Positions 15,724-24,581 of a stretch of 44,122 nt of DNA are shown here, piece after piece (position 1 is the stretch's first letter; the number at the start of each line of letters is the position of its first letter). The translations under genes and the position numbers were made by a program. This DNA comes from Magnetococcales bacterium (GTDB lineage: Bacteria > Pseudomonadota > Magnetococcia > Magnetococcales > Magnetaquicoccaceae). Below the pieces are notes generated by a model. That model saw only the letters and a list, made by a program, of their open reading frames with translations, was not told where the DNA came from and made no database searches. The DNA lies in assembly GCA_015231915.1 (NCBI GenBank), contig JADGAR010000029.1, forward strand, positions 1-44,122. The letters run 5' to 3'.

Positions 15724-15942
15724 ATGCAACAACTGGACGCCAGAAAATTGCAATGCCCCATGCCAATTCTGCACACCAAAAAAGCGCTCACGACAATGGA
15801 AAGCGGAGAAAAACTGCAAATCCTCTCCTCCGATCCAGGATCAGCCAACGATATGGAATCCTTCTGCCGCAAGTCGGGTCATGTTCTGGAGGAGGCCACA
15901 GAAAGTCAAGGCGAGTTCCGTTTCATCATTCGCAAAGGATAA
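15724..15942 (+). CDS. tusA: TusA-family sulfurtransferase
   Basis: 72-residue sulfur carrier. The signature CPMPILHTKKAL gives the persulfide cysteine (Cys11), and the fold continues to the C-terminal FRFIIRKG strand. TAGGAGAA lies upstream. With the DsrE2-like protein it forms a sulfur-transfer pair that passes sulfane sulfur to thiolation or oxidation enzymes. TetR-DsrE2-TusA arrangements are common near rhodaneses, but none is present here. A strong terminator follows. Confidence 0.92.
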   Translation: MQQLDARKLQCPMPILHTKKALTTMESGEKLQILSSDPGSANDMESFCRKSGHVLEEATESQGEFRFIIRKG

Positions 15943-15959
15943 CGACACATACCACAACG

Positions 15960-15997
15960 AAAAGCCGCGCTTCGCATCCACAGGAGCGCGGCTTTTT
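15960..15997. terminator. Bidirectional terminator between tusA and hemC
   Basis: AAAAGCCGCGCT (15960-15971) pairs with AGCGCGGCTTTT (15985-15996) across a 13-nt loop; the T-run runs to 15997. The A-rich left side lets it serve hemC on the minus strand too. Confidence 0.9.
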
Positions 15998-16054
15998 GAT
16001 TTTATTGTTTTTGCACATTTTTTATGTCACGACCAAAAACCGGCTCTTGTGGGA

Positions 16055-16996
16055 TCACGATCCCGCCTGGTCGTGGGGATAGGCCGCAGCCAGCAAGCGA
16101 TCCGCGCCCATGGCCAGGAGTTCCCGGGCCAGGTCGCGGCCCAGACGTTCCGGTTCCCGGGGGGAGCCGAGCTTTTCTTTGGTCAGCAGCTCGCGACCGT
16201 CCACCGAGCCGACCCGGCCCAGCAGGCGCAGGCCATCCCCCCGCAACACGGCATGCCCGGCGATGGGGACCTGGCAGCCCCCTTCCAGCTCCCGCAGAAA
16301 GGCCCGTTCGGCGGCGACGGTGATGCGCGACACCTCATGGTTCAAGGGGGCCAGCAGCCGGTTGGTCTCCTGGTCTTCCAAACGCGACTCGATCCCCACC
16401 GCACCCTGACCATTGGCCGGAATCATCACCTCCGGGTCAAAGTATTTTACCAGTCGTTCGGTCATCCCCAGACGCTTGACCCCGGCGGCGGCCAGCACGA
16501 TGGCGTCGAACTCCCCCGCCTCCAGCTTGCCGATGCGGGTGTTGACGTTGCCCCGCAACGACAGGATCTCCAGATCGGGCCGCAAATGCCACAACTGGCT
16601 TTGTCGGCGCAGGGAGGAGGAGCCTACCTTCGCCCCATGGGGAAGCTCCTCGAGGCTGCGATAATGCACCGAAAGCAGCACGTCCCTGGGATCTTCCCGC
16701 TCCAGGACCACCGCCAGGCCCAATCCTTCCGGAAACTCCGCCGGAACGTCCTTCATGGAGTGGACCGCCAGATCCACCCGCCCGTCCAGCAGGGCCTCCT
16801 CCAGCTCCTTGACGAACAGTCCCTTGCCCCCCACCTTGGCCAGGGGCACATCCAGGATGATGTCCCCGCGGGTCTTGATGATGACCAACTCCACGCTCAG
16901 GCCGGGGTGGGTCTGCTCCAGCAGGGTTTGCGCCCAACGCGCCTGCCACAGGGCCAGGGCGCTGCCACGGGTGCCGATCTTGATGTGTGTTTTCAT
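16055..16996 (-). CDS. hemC: Porphobilinogen deaminase (hydroxymethylbilane synthase)
   Basis: Condenses four porphobilinogens to hydroxymethylbilane in heme synthesis; cytoplasmic. 313 residues, the usual length. The N-terminus IKIGTRGSALALWQA and the substrate-binding VHSMKDVP and SSLRRQSQL stretches are intact. The dipyrromethane-cofactor cysteine lies in ELEGGCQVPI. ATG 16996 starts at the conserved MKTHIKIGTRGS; the frame is open 37 codons further, but that would overlap the divergent tsaD region. The gap to the divergent tsaD start is 94 bp. Confidence 0.95.
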   Translation of the reverse strand: MKTHIKIGTRGSALALWQARWAQTLLEQTHPGLSVELVIIKTRGDIILDVPLAKVGGKGLFVKELEEALLDGRVDLAVHSMKDVPAEFPEGLGLAVVLEREDPRDVLLSVHYRSLEELPHGAKVGSSSLRRQSQLWHLRPDLEILSLRGNVNTRIGKLEAGEFDAIVLAAAGVKRLGMTERLVKYFDPEVMIPANGQGAVGIESRLEDQETNRLLAPLNHEVSRITVAAERAFLRELEGGCQVPIAGHAVLRGDGLRLLGRVGSVDGRELLTKEKLGSPREPERLGRDLARELLAMGADRLLAAAYPHDQAGS

Positions 16997-17090
16997 TTTT
17001 TTGCCCGTTGCATGGTGAAGCCATTGGAGCATGGCGGATTTCAGGGTATCCTTCCTACAATAGGGGAAAAGAGTGTTCGGGGACAAGAGC

Positions 17091-18125
17091 ATGCGGGCAT
17101 TGGGCATAGAAAGCAGTTGCGACGAAACCGCCGCCGCCGTGGTGGAACTCCCCGGTCGGATCCTGTCGAACGTGGTGCATGGCCAGGTGGAGGTGCATGC
17201 CCGCTACGGCGGGGTGGTGCCGGAACTGGCCAGCCGCGCCCACGCGCGCCATATCCAGCCGGTGATCGAGGCCGCGTTGGCACAGGCCGGCATGACGCCC
17301 CGCGACCTGGACTGCGTCGCGGTCACCATCGGTCCCGGCCTGATCGGCGGACTGCTGACCGGCCTGGCCGCAGCCAAGGGGTTTGCCCTCGGCGCGGGAC
17401 TCCCCCTGGTGGGGGTGCATCACATGGAAGGCCATCTGATGAGTCCCTTCCTGGACAGCGGACAGCCGGCGTTCGACTTTCCCTTCGTGGCCCTGCTGGT
17501 CTCCGGGGGCCATACCCTGCTCTTGCATGCCAGGGCGTTCGGGGAGTATCTTTGCCTCGGTCAGACCCGCGACGACGCGGTGGGCGAGGCGTTCGACAAG
17601 GGCGCCCGCCTGTTGGGGCTGGGCTATCCCGGTGGACCGGCCATCGCCCGCCTCGCCGAGGGGGGGGACCCGCAGGCAGTCCATTTTCCCCGCGCCCTGC
17701 CGGAAAAAAAGGATCTCGATTTCTCCTTTTCCGGCCTGAAGACCGCCTTGAGAACCTTTCTGGCCCGCAACCCGGAAGGCGCCATCCCCCGCCGGGACGT
17801 GGCGGCCTCCTACCAGGAGGCGATCGTGGATGTCCTGACCATCAAGTCGCTGGCGGCCTGCCGCGCCATCGGGCAGCGGCGTTTGGTGGTGGCCGGGGGG
17901 GTCGGCGCCAACCGGAGGCTCCGCGAGGTGCTCCGGGAACGGGCGGCAGCGGCAGGGATCGAGGTCTGCTTTCCTGCGGTGGCTCTGTGCACGGACAACG
18001 GGGCGATGATCGCCCTGGCGGGGTTGCGGCGCTGGCGTGCAGGGGAGCGCGACGGCGCACAACGGAACGCCATGGCGCGCTGGCCCGTGGAACGATTGCT
18101 TGGGGAGACACAACGAAATGCATGA
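17091..18125 (+). CDS. tsaD: tRNA N6-threonylcarbamoyladenosine transferase TsaD
   Basis: Transfers the threonylcarbamoyl group to A37 of ANN-reading tRNAs, with TsaB and TsaE. 344 residues of ASKHA fold. The hallmark LGIESSCDETAAAVV start, metal-binding HARHIQPV and HHMEGH motifs, SGGHT phosphate loop and the late CTDNGAMIA motif are all present. ATG 17091 begins at the conserved MRALGIESSCDE and has GGGGACA upstream; a GTG at 17073 is open but off-pattern. It is the first gene of a run of five overlapped genes ending with sulP. Confidence 0.95.
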   Translation: MRALGIESSCDETAAAVVELPGRILSNVVHGQVEVHARYGGVVPELASRAHARHIQPVIEAALAQAGMTPRDLDCVAVTIGPGLIGGLLTGLAAAKGFALGAGLPLVGVHHMEGHLMSPFLDSGQPAFDFPFVALLVSGGHTLLLHARAFGEYLCLGQTRDDAVGEAFDKGARLLGLGYPGGPAIARLAEGGDPQAVHFPRALPEKKDLDFSFSGLKTALRTFLARNPEGAIPRRDVAASYQEAIVDVLTIKSLAACRAIGQRRLVVAGGVGANRRLREVLRERAAAAGIEVCFPAVALCTDNGAMIALAGLRRWRAGERDGAQRNAMARWPVERLLGETQRNA

Positions 18126-19152
18126 TCTCGAATCCATGCCGGACGTGGCGGTCATCGGCGCAGGGTCGTGGGGCACGGCGCTGGCCAGCGTCCTGGCCGA
18201 CCGGCTCCCCCGCGTCACCTTGTGGTGCCGCGAGACCGAAGTGGCCACGGGCATCAACCGCAACCGGCACAATCCTTTGTTCCAGTCGGAGTTCCTGCTC
18301 CCCGCCAACATCGAGGCCACCACGGATCTGATCGCCACCGCCGCCCGCAACCGGATCCTGATCATGGTGGTGCCCACCCAGTTCACCCGACCGGTGTTGA
18401 ACGCCATCCAGGCGTTCGTCACCCCCGAGACCCTCTACGTCTCCGCCAGCAAGGGGGTCGAGGCCGACTCCATGACCCTGCTTTCCGACCTCTATGTCCA
18501 GGTGTTCGGGGAAGAGGTGCGTCCGCGTTGCTGTTTTCTCTCCGGCCCCTCGTTCGCGCGGGATGTCCTGAGCCGCCTGCCCGCCGCCGTGGCAGTGGCC
18601 GGGAGCGATCCGGCCAACGTGGAACGGGTGCGGGAGCTGTTTCACACCGGCTATTTCCGCACCTACTCCAGCGACGACGTGGTGGGCCTGGAACTGGGAG
18701 GCGCCTTGAAGAACGTCTACGCCCTGGCCGCCGGAATCTGCGACGGTCTGGGGCTGGGACACAGCGCCCGCGCCGCCCTCCTCACCCGGGGCTTGAGCGA
18801 GATGATCCGTCTCGGCGTGGCCATGGGGGCCAGGGTCGAGACCTTCGCGGGTCTTTCCGGCATGGGCGATTTGTTGCTGACCGCCACCTCCACGTTGTCG
18901 CGCAACCATACGGTCGGTCGGCGTCTGGGCGCCGGCGAAACCCTGGAAGAGATTCAAAGCGAAAGCCGCGAGATCGCCGAGGGGGTGAAGACCGCCCAGG
19001 GGGTCTTCCGCCTCGCTGCCGAACGGGGCATCGACATGCCCATCGCCCAGGCCGTGCATGACATCCTCTACGCCGGCCTCGCCCCCCTGGATGCCGTGCG
19101 CGGGCTGATGGAACGAGAGCCGAAGCCGGAATGTGCCCCAGGTGACCGGTGA
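18118..19152 (+). CDS. gpsA: Glycerol-3-phosphate dehydrogenase [NAD(P)+]
   Basis: Makes sn-glycerol-3-phosphate from dihydroxyacetone phosphate for phospholipids. 344 residues. The Rossmann motif [14 protein letters not shown] is at the N-terminus. The substrate region [10 protein letters not shown], the active Lys in [15 protein letters not shown] and the [11 protein letters not shown] motif follow the family. ATG 18118 has GGGGAGA upstream and overlaps tsaD by 8 bp. Its stop overlaps the next gene (GTGA). Confidence 0.95.
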   Translation: MHDLESMPDVAVIGAGSWGTALASVLADRLPRVTLWCRETEVATGINRNRHNPLFQSEFLLPANIEATTDLIATAARNRILIMVVPTQFTRPVLNAIQAFVTPETLYVSASKGVEADSMTLLSDLYVQVFGEEVRPRCCFLSGPSFARDVLSRLPAAVAVAGSDPANVERVRELFHTGYFRTYSSDDVVGLELGGALKNVYALAAGICDGLGLGHSARAALLTRGLSEMIRLGVAMGARVETFAGLSGMGDLLLTATSTLSRNHTVGRRLGAGETLEEIQSESREIAEGVKTAQGVFRLAAERGIDMPIAQAVHDILYAGLAPLDAVRGLMEREPKPECAPGDR

Positions 19153-19622
19153 GCATGCGCAGCGGTGGGGCATGCGAGGAGGAACGGCTGGTGGCGGGGT
19201 GGCGGGAGTGGGTGGCGCTGCCCGATCTGGGCGTGGTCCGCATCAAGGCCAAGCTCGACACCGGCGCCCGGACCTCGGCCCTGCACGCCCTGGAGCCGAA
19301 GGTATTCGTCCGGGGCGGGGTGCGGCGGGTGCGCTTCCGGCTCCATCCCGAGCAGCGGCACGGCCACCCGGAGCTCTTCTGCGAGGCCCCCCTGGTGGAC
19401 CGGCGGGTGGTGGTCAATTCCGGGGGCAACCCGGAGCGGCGTCTGGTGATCCTGACCCGTCTCGTCCTGGCCGGTCGCATCTTCCCCGTGGAGGTCACCC
19501 TCACCAACCGCGCCCCCATGGGATTCCGCATGCTGATGGGACGCACCGCCATTCGCAAGTGGGGCCTGGTGGATCCCGGACATTCGTTCCTCCTCTCGGC
19601 AAGCCACACGGAACTGCCATGA
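19149..19622 (+). CDS. RimB-like retropepsin-fold peptidase (RimK-associated)
   Basis: 157 residues of the 'ATP-dependent zinc protease'/RimK-associated family. The [13 protein letters not shown] motif has a retropepsin-like DTGA, and the late [12 protein letters not shown] segment is conserved. In RimABK systems the RimB-type peptidase opposes RimK by trimming glutamate tails. The gene overlaps gpsA (GTGA, start 19149; ATG at 19155 is an alternative) and rimK (ATGA at 19619). The function is taken from the family and its constant rimK partner. Confidence 0.85.
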   Translation: MSMRSGGACEEERLVAGWREWVALPDLGVVRIKAKLDTGARTSALHALEPKVFVRGGVRRVRFRLHPEQRHGHPELFCEAPLVDRRVVVNSGGNPERRLVILTRLVLAGRIFPVEVTLTNRAPMGFRMLMGRTAIRKWGLVDPGHSFLLSASHTELP

Positions 19623-20545
19623 AAATCGCCATTCTCGCCAGAAATCCCACGCTCTACTCCCACCAGCGTCTGGTGGAGGCGGCACGGGCGCGGGAACACG
19701 AAATCGAGATCATCGACACCCTGAAGATCTACATGAGCATCGCCTCCAATCAGCCCCAGCTCCGTTACGCAGGCCGGGACCTGACCGGCTTCGACGCCGT
19801 GATCCCCAGGATCGGCGCCTCGATCACCTTTTACGGCCTGGCGGTGCTGAATCAATTCGAGATGATGGGGGTCCTGCCCCTCAACAACAGCGAGTCCATC
19901 GCCAGGGCGCGGGACAAGCTGCGTTGCATTCAGCACCTCTCCCGTGCCGGGATCGGCCTGCCGGTGACCAACTTCGCCCATGCCACCCAGTTCACCGACG
20001 ACCTGATCCGCATGGCCGGCGGCGCGCCGGTGGTCATCAAGCTGCTGGAGGGGACGCAAGGGATCGGTGTGGTGCTGGCGGAGACCCACCGCTCCGCCAA
20101 GAGCATGATCGAGGCCTTTCGCGGCATGGACGCCAACATCCTGGTGCAGGAGTACATCAGGGAGTCCGGTTCCTCGGACCTGCGCTGCCTGGTGATCGGC
20201 GAACGGGTGGTGGCCTCGATGCTGCGCCAGGGCAATGAGGCCGATTTCCGCTCCAACCTCCACCGTGGGGGAGAGGCCCGCCCGACCCGCATCACCCCTC
20301 AGGAGCGCCAGACGGCGGTTCGTTCCGCCCGCCTGCTGGGCCTGAACGTGGCGGGCGTGGATATGCTGCGCTCCAAACGTGGACCTTTGGTCATGGAGGT
20401 CAACTCCTCCCCTGGATTCGAGGGGCTGGAAAAGGCCACTGGAACGGATGTTGCAAGCAAAATCATCCGGTTTCTGGAGGCCATGCATCACAAGAAAAAT
20501 TCCAGGTCGTCGCAACGCTCGTCAGACACAGTGAGGGGAACATGA
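19619..20545 (+). CDS. rimK: RimK ATP-grasp glutamate ligase
   Basis: ATP-grasp ligase that adds glutamates to the C-terminus of ribosomal protein S6 and can make poly-alpha-glutamate. 308 residues. The N-terminal PreATP-grasp part starts [16 protein letters not shown]. The ATP-grasp lysine region is [19 protein letters not shown], and the metal-binding [14 protein letters not shown] motif near the C-terminus is intact. ATG 19619 gives the ATGA overlap with the peptidase gene; the stop overlaps sulP (ATGA). Paired with the RimB-like gene, it suggests reversible S6 glutamylation. Confidence 0.93.
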   Translation: MKIAILARNPTLYSHQRLVEAARAREHEIEIIDTLKIYMSIASNQPQLRYAGRDLTGFDAVIPRIGASITFYGLAVLNQFEMMGVLPLNNSESIARARDKLRCIQHLSRAGIGLPVTNFAHATQFTDDLIRMAGGAPVVIKLLEGTQGIGVVLAETHRSAKSMIEAFRGMDANILVQEYIRESGSSDLRCLVIGERVVASMLRQGNEADFRSNLHRGGEARPTRITPQERQTAVRSARLLGLNVAGVDMLRSKRGPLVMEVNSSPGFEGLEKATGTDVASKIIRFLEAMHHKKNSRSSQRSSDTVRGT

Positions 20546-22758
20546 TGCAATCGGGAAAAATCGCGGGTGACATCTGGGGGGGATTGGCCGCCATGCTGGT
20601 GGCCCTGCCCTCCGCCATCGCCTTCGGGGTGGTCAGTTTCACCCCCCTGGGCACTGCCTATCTGGGCATCGGGGCCATGGCCGGGGTGATGGGGACCGTG
20701 GTGCTCGGACTGGTCGCCGCCGTGGTGGGGGGCGCCCCGCGGCTGATCACCGCGCCTTGCGCCCCGGCTGCCGCCGTGCTCTCCGCGCTCACCCTGAGCC
20801 TGATCGCCGGCAGGGATGGCCATGCCCCCATCCCCCCGGAACAGGTGCTTTTGCTGTTGGCGGTGGTGGGTTTGCTGTCCGGCGGGCTGCAGGTGCTCTT
20901 CGGCCTGCTCGGCGGGGGCAAGGTGATCAAATTCATTCCCTATCCCGTGGTCTCCGGCTACCTGAGCGGGGTGGGAATGCTGATCTTCCTGAGCCAGGTG
21001 CCCAAACTGCTCGGCTGGCCCAAGGGGACCGATCCCTGGCAGGGGTTGACCGACACCTCGCTGTGGCAGTGGACCGGGATCGTGGTCGGCCTGGTGACCA
21101 TCGCCGGCACCGTCCTGGCCCCGCGGGTCACCAAGGTCGTCCCGGCCCCCATCATCGGCCTGCTGGCCGGCGTGGGGTGTTATTTCCTCCTGGGCATCAA
21201 CCGCCCGGAATTGCTGCAACTGGCCAACAACAAACTGCTCATCGGCCCCATCGATGTCGATTTCGGCGCCATCACCTCGGGCATGCAAAACCGCTGGCAG
21301 GCCATGGGCCAGATGAGCATGGCCGATGTGGCGGCAATCCTGGTCCCCACCGCGACCCTCGCCGTGCTGCTCTCCATCGACACCCTGAAAACGTGTGTCG
21401 TGGTGGACGCCCTCACCCGATCACGGCACGACTCCAATCGCACCCTGATCGGCCAGGGGGTGAGCAACATGCTCTCCGCAGTGGTGGGCGGCATGCCGGG
21501 GGCCGGCACCATGGGCGCCACCCTGATGAGCGTCAACAGCGGTGGACAGACCCGCCTGTCCGGCTTCCTGGAGGGGATCTTCTCCCTGGTGGTGCTGGCC
21601 CTTTTCGCCAGCCTCATCGGCTGGGTGCCCATCGCGGCCCTGGCCGGCATCCTGATGGTGGTGGCCTACCGCATGTTCGACTGGCACAGCTTCACCCTGC
21701 TCAAGCAGCGCACCACGGTGCTGGATTTCGTCGTCATCCTGGCCGTGGTGGTGGTGGCGGTGAAGTTCAACCTCATCGCTGCCGCCGGGGCCGGCATCGG
21801 CTTCGCGGTGGTGCTCTTTCTGCGCGACCAGGTGCGCACCTCGGTGGTGCGCCGCCGTCGCGACGGTTCGACGATCTCCTCCAAGCGCAGCCGCGTCAAC
21901 GAGGAAAAGGAGATCCTGGCCGCCAATGGCCAGTCCAGCACCATCGTCGAGTTGCAGGGCAATCTCTTCTTCGGCACCACCGATCAGCTCTTCACCACCC
22001 TGGAGGCCGCTCTCAAGACCTGCCGGTTCCTGGTGCTGGACATGCGCAACGTCCAATCCGTGGACTTCACCGCCATCCGCATGCTCACCCAGATTGCCGC
22101 CATCCTGCGGGATCGTGGTGCGCAACTGCTCTTCAGCGATCTGCCCGCCAGCCTGCCCGGCGGCGGCAACCTCAACACCTATTTCGAACAGACCGGTCTG
22201 CTGGCCCATGCCGACAACATTCAGGTCTTCTCCGACCTCGATGCCGCCATCGAGTGGATCGAAGACCGCCTGATCGAGGAGCATCTCGCGGCGCGCAACG
22301 GGGAGGAAAAACCCCTGGCCCTGGAGGAGATCGCGCTGGTGAAAAAAATGCTGGACGAGCAGCATAACCCCCTCCTGGCCTCCGCCGTGGACGAAAAGCA
22401 CCTGCACAAGGGACAGAAGCTCTTCTCTTTGGGGGATGCCGGGGACGAACTCTATCTGGTGCGCCGGGGGCAGGTGCGCATGTTATTGCCCCTGCAAGGC
22501 GGCAAGAGCATGACCCTGGCCGTCTTCGGTCGCGGGAACTTCTTTGGCGACATGGCCTTTCTGGACAAGGGGTCGCGCTCTTCCGACGCAGTGGCGGATG
22601 TTCCCACCGATCTTTATGTCCTCTCCCGGCACCGCTTCGACGCGGTGGTCAAGGTCCATCCCGAGCTGGGCAACCGCTTTTTCGCCCGTCTGGCCCGCGC
22701 CATCTCGCACCGTCTGCGTTTCACCAATAGCGAATTGATGGCCCTCAAGGAGGGGTGA
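20542..22758 (+). CDS. SulP anion transporter fused to STAS and cNMP-binding domains
   Basis: 738 residues in three parts. Residues about 1-430 form the SulP/SLC26 membrane domain ([10 protein letters not shown] near TM1, a dozen or more hydrophobic segments). Residues about 450-560 form a STAS domain ([16 protein letters not shown], with [20 protein letters not shown]). Residues about 605-730 form a CRP-like cyclic-nucleotide-binding domain ([20 protein letters not shown], phosphate-binding cassette FGDMAF...GSRSSDAV with the key Arg). The substrate may be sulfate, bicarbonate or another anion; the sequence does not decide. The ligand-binding tail suggests gating by a nucleotide or voltage-independent signal. 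The start overlaps rimK (ATGA). Confidence 0.88.
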   Translation: MMQSGKIAGDIWGGLAAMLVALPSAIAFGVVSFTPLGTAYLGIGAMAGVMGTVVLGLVAAVVGGAPRLITAPCAPAAAVLSALTLSLIAGRDGHAPIPPEQVLLLLAVVGLLSGGLQVLFGLLGGGKVIKFIPYPVVSGYLSGVGMLIFLSQVPKLLGWPKGTDPWQGLTDTSLWQWTGIVVGLVTIAGTVLAPRVTKVVPAPIIGLLAGVGCYFLLGINRPELLQLANNKLLIGPIDVDFGAITSGMQNRWQAMGQMSMADVAAILVPTATLAVLLSIDTLKTCVVVDALTRSRHDSNRTLIGQGVSNMLSAVVGGMPGAGTMGATLMSVNSGGQTRLSGFLEGIFSLVVLALFASLIGWVPIAALAGILMVVAYRMFDWHSFTLLKQRTTVLDFVVILAVVVVAVKFNLIAAAGAGIGFAVVLFLRDQVRTSVVRRRRDGSTISSKRSRVNEEKEILAANGQSSTIVELQGNLFFGTTDQLFTTLEAALKTCRFLVLDMRNVQSVDFTAIRMLTQIAAILRDRGAQLLFSDLPASLPGGGNLNTYFEQTGLLAHADNIQVFSDLDAAIEWIEDRLIEEHLAARNGEEKPLALEEIALVKKMLDEQHNPLLASAVDEKHLHKGQKLFSLGDAGDELYLVRRGQVRMLLPLQGGKSMTLAVFGRGNFFGDMAFLDKGSRSSDAVADVPTDLYVLSRHRFDAVVKVHPELGNRFFARLARAISHRLRFTNSELMALKEG

Positions 22759-22842
22759 AGCGGGTCATGCATGGCGGCTCTGGTTTCCAGGCGTCGGGTG
22801 GGATATGATTCCTCGACAGCGACACCAGGGAAGGAGCAAGCC

Positions 22843-23448
22843 ATGAAATTCTATTTCGCCAAACCGGATCGCGCGGCCATCGACCGGTTTCTCGCCGCCA
22901 AGCGGGAGGCCGGTTTCACCTATGGGGAGGTGGGCGCCTCGCGTTTCGGTCCCGAGGAGAACCTGGCCTCCCATGTTGCCGGGCAATACCGCATTCTCCA
23001 TCACCGGCACTGTCTGGGGCATGGGGAGGAGACCTTCGCCCGCGTCCGCGCGGCCTTCGGGCGGTGGAGCATGTACCAGCTCTCCTGGCTGGACATCTGT
23101 TGGCCGGAGACCCCCTTGGCAGAAGGGGCCGTGGTGGCCACCCTGGGACAGGTGATGGGGACCTGGTGGGTCAATGTCAACCGGGTGATCTATACCATGG
23201 AGGAGGATGGCCCGGTGGCGCGTTTCGGCTTTGCCTACGGGACGCTGGATGGCAGTGTCTTAAGCGGCGAGGAGCGGGTGCTGGTGGAGTGGAACCGCCT
23301 GGACGACACGGTATACTACGATCTGTTTTCCTTTTCGCGCGCCAATCGCTGGATCGCGCGCGCCATGACGTTCTACCTGTGGTTTCTGCAGGAGCGTTTT
23401 GCCCGTGAATCGGCGCGGGCCATGGAGCGGATCGCCCTGGGGCATTGA
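22843..23448 (+). CDS. DUF1990 domain protein
   Basis: 201 residues matching DUF1990 along the length: FTYGEVGASR, HHRHCLGHGEETFARVRAAF, a central VVATLGQVMGTWWVN strand pair and a GTLDGSVLSGEERVLVEWN sheet with C-terminal helix. The family has a lipid-binding-like (START-like) fold in predictions, without a defined reaction. ATG 22843 has AAGGAGCAAGCC directly before it; the frame is open from 22771 but unsupported. The phosphate transporter gene starts 17 bp after it. Confidence 0.8.
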   Translation: MKFYFAKPDRAAIDRFLAAKREAGFTYGEVGASRFGPEENLASHVAGQYRILHHRHCLGHGEETFARVRAAFGRWSMYQLSWLDICWPETPLAEGAVVATLGQVMGTWWVNVNRVIYTMEEDGPVARFGFAYGTLDGSVLSGEERVLVEWNRLDDTVYYDLFSFSRANRWIARAMTFYLWFLQERFARESARAMERIALGH

Positions 23449-23465
23449 GTCGCGTTGGAGGGGGG

Positions 23466-24581
23466 ATGGAATTCCTGGCAGGGCAGCCGTTGCTGTGGGT
23501 GGCCATTGGGGCGGTGCTGTTCTTCGACTACACCAACGGCTTTCACGACTCCTCGGACATGACCGCTTCGGTGGTGGGGTGCGGGGCGATGTCGCCCGCC
23601 CGGGCGGTGTTGATGGCATCGTTTTTTACCGCCCTGGGGCCGTTGCTGGGTGGGACCGCCGTGGCCAATGCCGTGGGCAGGGTGTTGGACCTGAGCGGTC
23701 TGGACGCCCGTCTGGCCACCATCGTCATCCTGGCCGGGATTTGCGGGGCCATTTTCTGGAATCTGCTCACCTGGTGGTTCGGCATTCCCTCCTCGTCATC
23801 CCATGCCCTGGTGGGCGGGCTGGTCGGGGCGACGCTCATGGCCGCCGGGCAGGGACATGTCATCTGGGGGTTGGAGGCGTTGTGGAGCGGCAGGGGGCTG
23901 CTGGGTTTCGCCAAAGTGGTGGCTGCCCTGGTGATTTCGCCGCTGGTGGGATTTTGTGTTGCCCTGCTCTCCTACTGGGTGTTGTTTCGCCTGCTGGAGG
24001 GGGTCAAGCAGCGGATCTGCCGCAGGCGGCGGGCGCAGTGGATCCGGGAGGGCCGCGCATTTCGTGCGGGGGACGAGATTCCCAACATCAACAAGTGGCT
24101 CAAGCGATCGCAATACCTGACCATTGCCGTGCTCTCCTTAGCCCACGGGGCCAACGACGCCCAGAAGAGCATGGGGGTGATCGCCCTGCTGTTGCTGCTC
24201 AATGGCCGAACCGGCGCCTTCGAGGTCCCTTATTGGGTGATGCTCTCCTGTTCCCTGGTGATCACCCTGGGGACCCTGTCCGGCGGCTGGCGCATCGTGC
24301 GCACCCTGGCCTTCCGGGTGTCGAAGCTGCGCCCGATCCATGGTCTGGACGCCCAGTTGGGGGCGGGTCTGGTGGTCTTCGGGGCCTCGGTGATCGGCCT
24401 GCCGGTCTCCACCACCCATGTGGTGAGTTCCTCCATCATGGGGGTGGGAGCGGCGGAGAACATCAGGCGCGTCAAGTGGATCATGGCCCTGCGCATCGTG
24501 CTGACCTGGGTGATCACCATCCCCGGCTCCGCGCTGGTGGCCGGGGGGGTGGTGTGGCTGTTGATGCGTTTCGTCAGGTGA
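23466..24581 (+). CDS. PiT-family inorganic phosphate transporter
   Basis: 371 residues, about ten hydrophobic segments. Both inverted-repeat PiT signatures are visible: FFDYTNGFHDSSDMTAS near the N-terminus and LSLAHGANDAQKSMG in the middle, each with the conserved Asn-Asp or His-Asp. The serine-rich GIPSSSSHAL and LPVSTTHVVSSSIMGVG loops complete the family pattern. ATG 23466 has GGAGGGGGG just upstream; a TTG at 23445 is less likely. It probably imports phosphate with protons or sodium. Its end overlaps the convergent gene by 8 bp. Confidence 0.92.
   Translation: MEFLAGQPLLWVAIGAVLFFDYTNGFHDSSDMTASVVGCGAMSPARAVLMASFFTALGPLLGGTAVANAVGRVLDLSGLDARLATIVILAGICGAIFWNLLTWWFGIPSSSSHALVGGLVGATLMAAGQGHVIWGLEALWSGRGLLGFAKVVAALVISPLVGFCVALLSYWVLFRLLEGVKQRICRRRRAQWIREGRAFRAGDEIPNINKWLKRSQYLTIAVLSLAHGANDAQKSMGVIALLLLLNGRTGAFEVPYWVMLSCSLVITLGTLSGGWRIVRTLAFRVSKLRPIHGLDAQLGAGLVVFGASVIGLPVSTTHVVSSSIMGVGAAENIRRVKWIMALRIVLTWVITIPGSALVAGGVVWLLMRFVR

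Noticed and set aside
15719-18331. 870-codon plus-strand open frame across tusA, hemC and tsaD
   Set aside because: It runs antisense to hemC and out of frame through tusA and tsaD, with Gln/Arg/Gly/Pro-rich composition. The genes it crosses have full family motifs.
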